From the NCBI GenBank assembly GCA_963787375.1, contig CAWBCR010000002.1:181524-245523 (forward strand): a stretch of DNA of 64,000 nt, in the 5' to 3' direction. This DNA is from CAWBCR01 sp963787375 (GTDB taxonomy: Bacteria; Chloroflexota; Anaerolineae; Aggregatilineales; UBA3940). Below the pieces are notes generated by a model, which saw only the letters and a list, made by a program, of their open reading frames with translations, was not told where the DNA came from and ran no database searches. A program made the translations under genes and the position numbers. Below are positions 62,519-64,000 of this stretch, one piece after another; the stretch's first letter is position 1, and every line of letters begins with the position of its first letter.

Positions 62519-62564
62519 GTGCTCTGAGTCGGGCTGGCATCCTGTCCCCCTGACGCGCTGGCGC

Positions 62565-64000
62565 TTACAGCTCCGCCTTGATCACCACCGCCAGCTCCCC
62601 ACTGATGCCCGGCACGGCGGCGATGTCTTCCACGCTGGCCTCGCGGATGGCGTCTATCGAGCCGAAGGCCTTCAACAGCGCCCTGCGGCGTGTCGGCCCG
62701 ATGCCGGGGACGGCGTCGAGCTGCGAGGCGATGCCCAGCTTATCGCGCCGTTTGCGCTGGTGGGTGATAGCGAAGCGGTGCGCCTCGTCGCGGATGCGCT
62801 GTAACAGGTACAGCCCCTGCGAGCGGCGCGGCAGCAGGATCGATTTGTCGCGCCCCGGCACGAACAGTTCCTCGTGCTGCTTGGCCAGCCCCACCACCGG
62901 CACGCGGCCTATCAGCCCGTACTGCTCCAGCACCTCGACCGCCACGCCAAGCTGGCCCTTGCCGCCATCGACGATTAGCAGGTCGGGCAGCAGCCCCCAC
63001 GTCACGTCTTTCTTCGCTCCGGGCAGGTGCGGCTCGGTCTGCAACTCGTGCCAGCGGCGGAAGCGCCGGTCGAGCACCTCTTTCATCGAGGCGTAGTCGT
63101 CGGCGTGGCCGCTGACGCTGCGGATGTTGAACTTGCGATACTCGCTCTTGCGCGGTACGCCCTGCACGAACACCACGCGGCTGGCTGAGATGGCTGTGCC
63201 CTGCGTGTTACTGATGTCGTAGCACTCGATCCGCGCCGGGATCGCGTCAAGGCTCAGCGCCTGCTGAATCTCACCGAGCGCCGTCTCCTGCTTGAGCGTG
63301 TCGGCTTCCCACTGCGCACGCAGCATCGCCAGCGTCTCGGCGGCGTTCTCGGTGGCCATCCGCACCAGCTCGCGCTTCTGGCCGCGCCGCGGGACGGTCA
63401 GCGCGACTTTGGTGCCGCGTTTGCTTTGCAGCCAACTCTCGATGATTTGCGCCTCCTCGACCTCGTGCGGCAGCAGCACCTCCGGCGGAACCTCGGCGGC
63501 TTTGTCGTAGAACTGTTTGAGGAAGTCGCCCATCACCTCGGAGATGTCCTCGTCGTCGCCGGTGCCTTCCAGTACATAGTGCTCGCGCCCGACGATCTTG
63601 CCGGAGCGGATGAAGAAGATCTGCACGCAGGCGTCGCCGTCCTCGCGGGCGAAGGCCAGCACGTCCTGGTTGACGTTAGCCGGCGAGACGACCTTCTGCC
63701 GCTGCACGATCAACTCCATCGCCTGCACCTGGTCGCGCAGGCGGGCGGCCCGCTCGTAGTCGAGTTTTTCCGACGACTGCCACATGTCCTGTTCCATCTG
63801 CTTGACGATGTCGTCGGATTGACCCTGCAGGAAGTCCATCAGGTTGGCGATGGTCTGGCGGTACTGCTCCTGGTTCACCGCACCGATGCACGGCGCGGTG
63901 CACAGCTTGATGTCGTAGTACAGGCAGGCGCGCGCGTCCTGCCCGGTGATCTCGCGGTCGCAGGTGAGGTACGGGAATGCCTTACGCAGCACGTCGAGTG
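62565..64000 (-). CDS. uvrC: Excinuclease ABC subunit C (5' end outside window)
   Basis: UvrC makes both incisions in nucleotide excision repair. The visible 478 codons start in the middle (LRKAFPYLTCDREI) with the CLYYDIKLCTAPCIG cysteine cluster, followed by the UVR coiled coil (LDYERAARLRDQVQAME), the RNase-H-like endonuclease domain (ECYDISNTQGTAISASRVVF, LLIVDGGKGQLG, DEAHRFAITHQRKRR) and the C-terminal tandem HhH (LDAVPGIGPTRRRALLKAFGS and AAVPGISGELA). The N-terminal GIY-YIG domain lies beyond position 64000. Confidence 0.95.
   Translation of the reverse strand, partial: LDVLRKAFPYLTCDREITGQDARACLYYDIKLCTAPCIGAVNQEQYRQTIANLMDFLQGQSDDIVKQMEQDMWQSSEKLDYERAARLRDQVQAMELIVQRQKVVSPANVNQDVLAFAREDGDACVQIFFIRSGKIVGREHYVLEGTGDDEDISEVMGDFLKQFYDKAAEVPPEVLLPHEVEEAQIIESWLQSKRGTKVALTVPRRGQKRELVRMATENAAETLAMLRAQWEADTLKQETALGEIQQALSLDAIPARIECYDISNTQGTAISASRVVFVQGVPRKSEYRKFNIRSVSGHADDYASMKEVLDRRFRRWHELQTEPHLPGAKKDVTWGLLPDLLIVDGGKGQLGVAVEVLEQYGLIGRVPVVGLAKQHEELFVPGRDKSILLPRRSQGLYLLQRIRDEAHRFAITHQRKRRDKLGIASQLDAVPGIGPTRRRALLKAFGSIDAIREASVEDIAAVPGISGELAVVIKAEL

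Overview
The window is a 64 kb stretch of a high-GC bacterial chromosome, most likely a member of the Chloroflexota (Anaerolineae-type). This is inferred from style, not from a marker gene: membrane-anchored proteins with long Thr/Pro linkers, SH3b-repeat and FxLYD-type lipoproteins, a LytR-CpsA-Psr protein, many class 4 glycosyltransferases, large GT-C-like membrane proteins, and a radical SAM/HhH protein beside them. No rRNA, tRNA or CRISPR array was seen. Gene density is high on both strands, and neighbours often overlap by 1-20 bases.

Layout. 1-8.6 kb: metallophosphoesterase (cut by the left edge), LytR-CpsA-Psr protein, GNAT, a 7TM-GAF-HTH receptor, a secreted anchored metallopeptidase and a class V aminotransferase. 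8.7-12.8 kb: a complete ECF-type vitamin/metal transporter (S, T, two ATPases) ending in an overlapping DUF4037 gene. 13-18.8 kb: CapA-like lipoprotein, esterase, LiaF-like membrane protein, a GT4 and small genes. 18.8-25.5 kb: galE with a phospholipase-C-like gene, a padR-modA-modB operon behind a palindromic operator and lacking modC, and two MFS exporters. 25.7-29.4 kb: two tandem alanine-dehydrogenase/saccharopine-dehydrogenase-like genes, then a radical SAM DNA repair-type gene with a textbook leaderless promoter. 29.4-31.7 kb: a lower-GC GT-C-like gene bracketed by two copies of the radical SAM gene's 3' end. 31.8-40.9 kb: ABC-2 exporter, DUF2723 glycosyltransferase, glpD, enoyl-CoA hydratase, methyltransferase, lipoprotein. 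40.9-42.0 kb: a decayed IS630 element with TA target duplication. 42-47.2 kb: PP2C phosphatase, SH3b protein, a mini EF-Tu-like protein, a PrsA/SurA-type foldase lipoprotein and two paralogous anchored surface proteins. 47.3-60.2 kb: rsmI, then a cell-surface glycan cluster (epimerase, UDP-sugar dehydrogenase, four GT4s, flippase, a convergent 1088-aa GT-C-like protein). 60.3-64 kb: small genes, a secreted phospholipase-A2-like protein and uvrC (cut by the right edge).

Much of the window concerns the cell envelope: making and exporting glycans, anchoring them (LytR-CpsA-Psr), folding exported proteins, and displaying anchored proteins. The best leads are the foldase plus twin surface proteins, the regenerated-3'-end insertion at 29.3-31.7 kb, the ECF operon with DUF4037 and a degenerate ATPase signature, and the PadR-controlled molybdate genes.

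A quality warning: at least seven ordinary genes carry single-base frameshifts with otherwise intact family sequence on both sides. This suggests residual sequencing indels more than real decay, so those genes are given as single loci.
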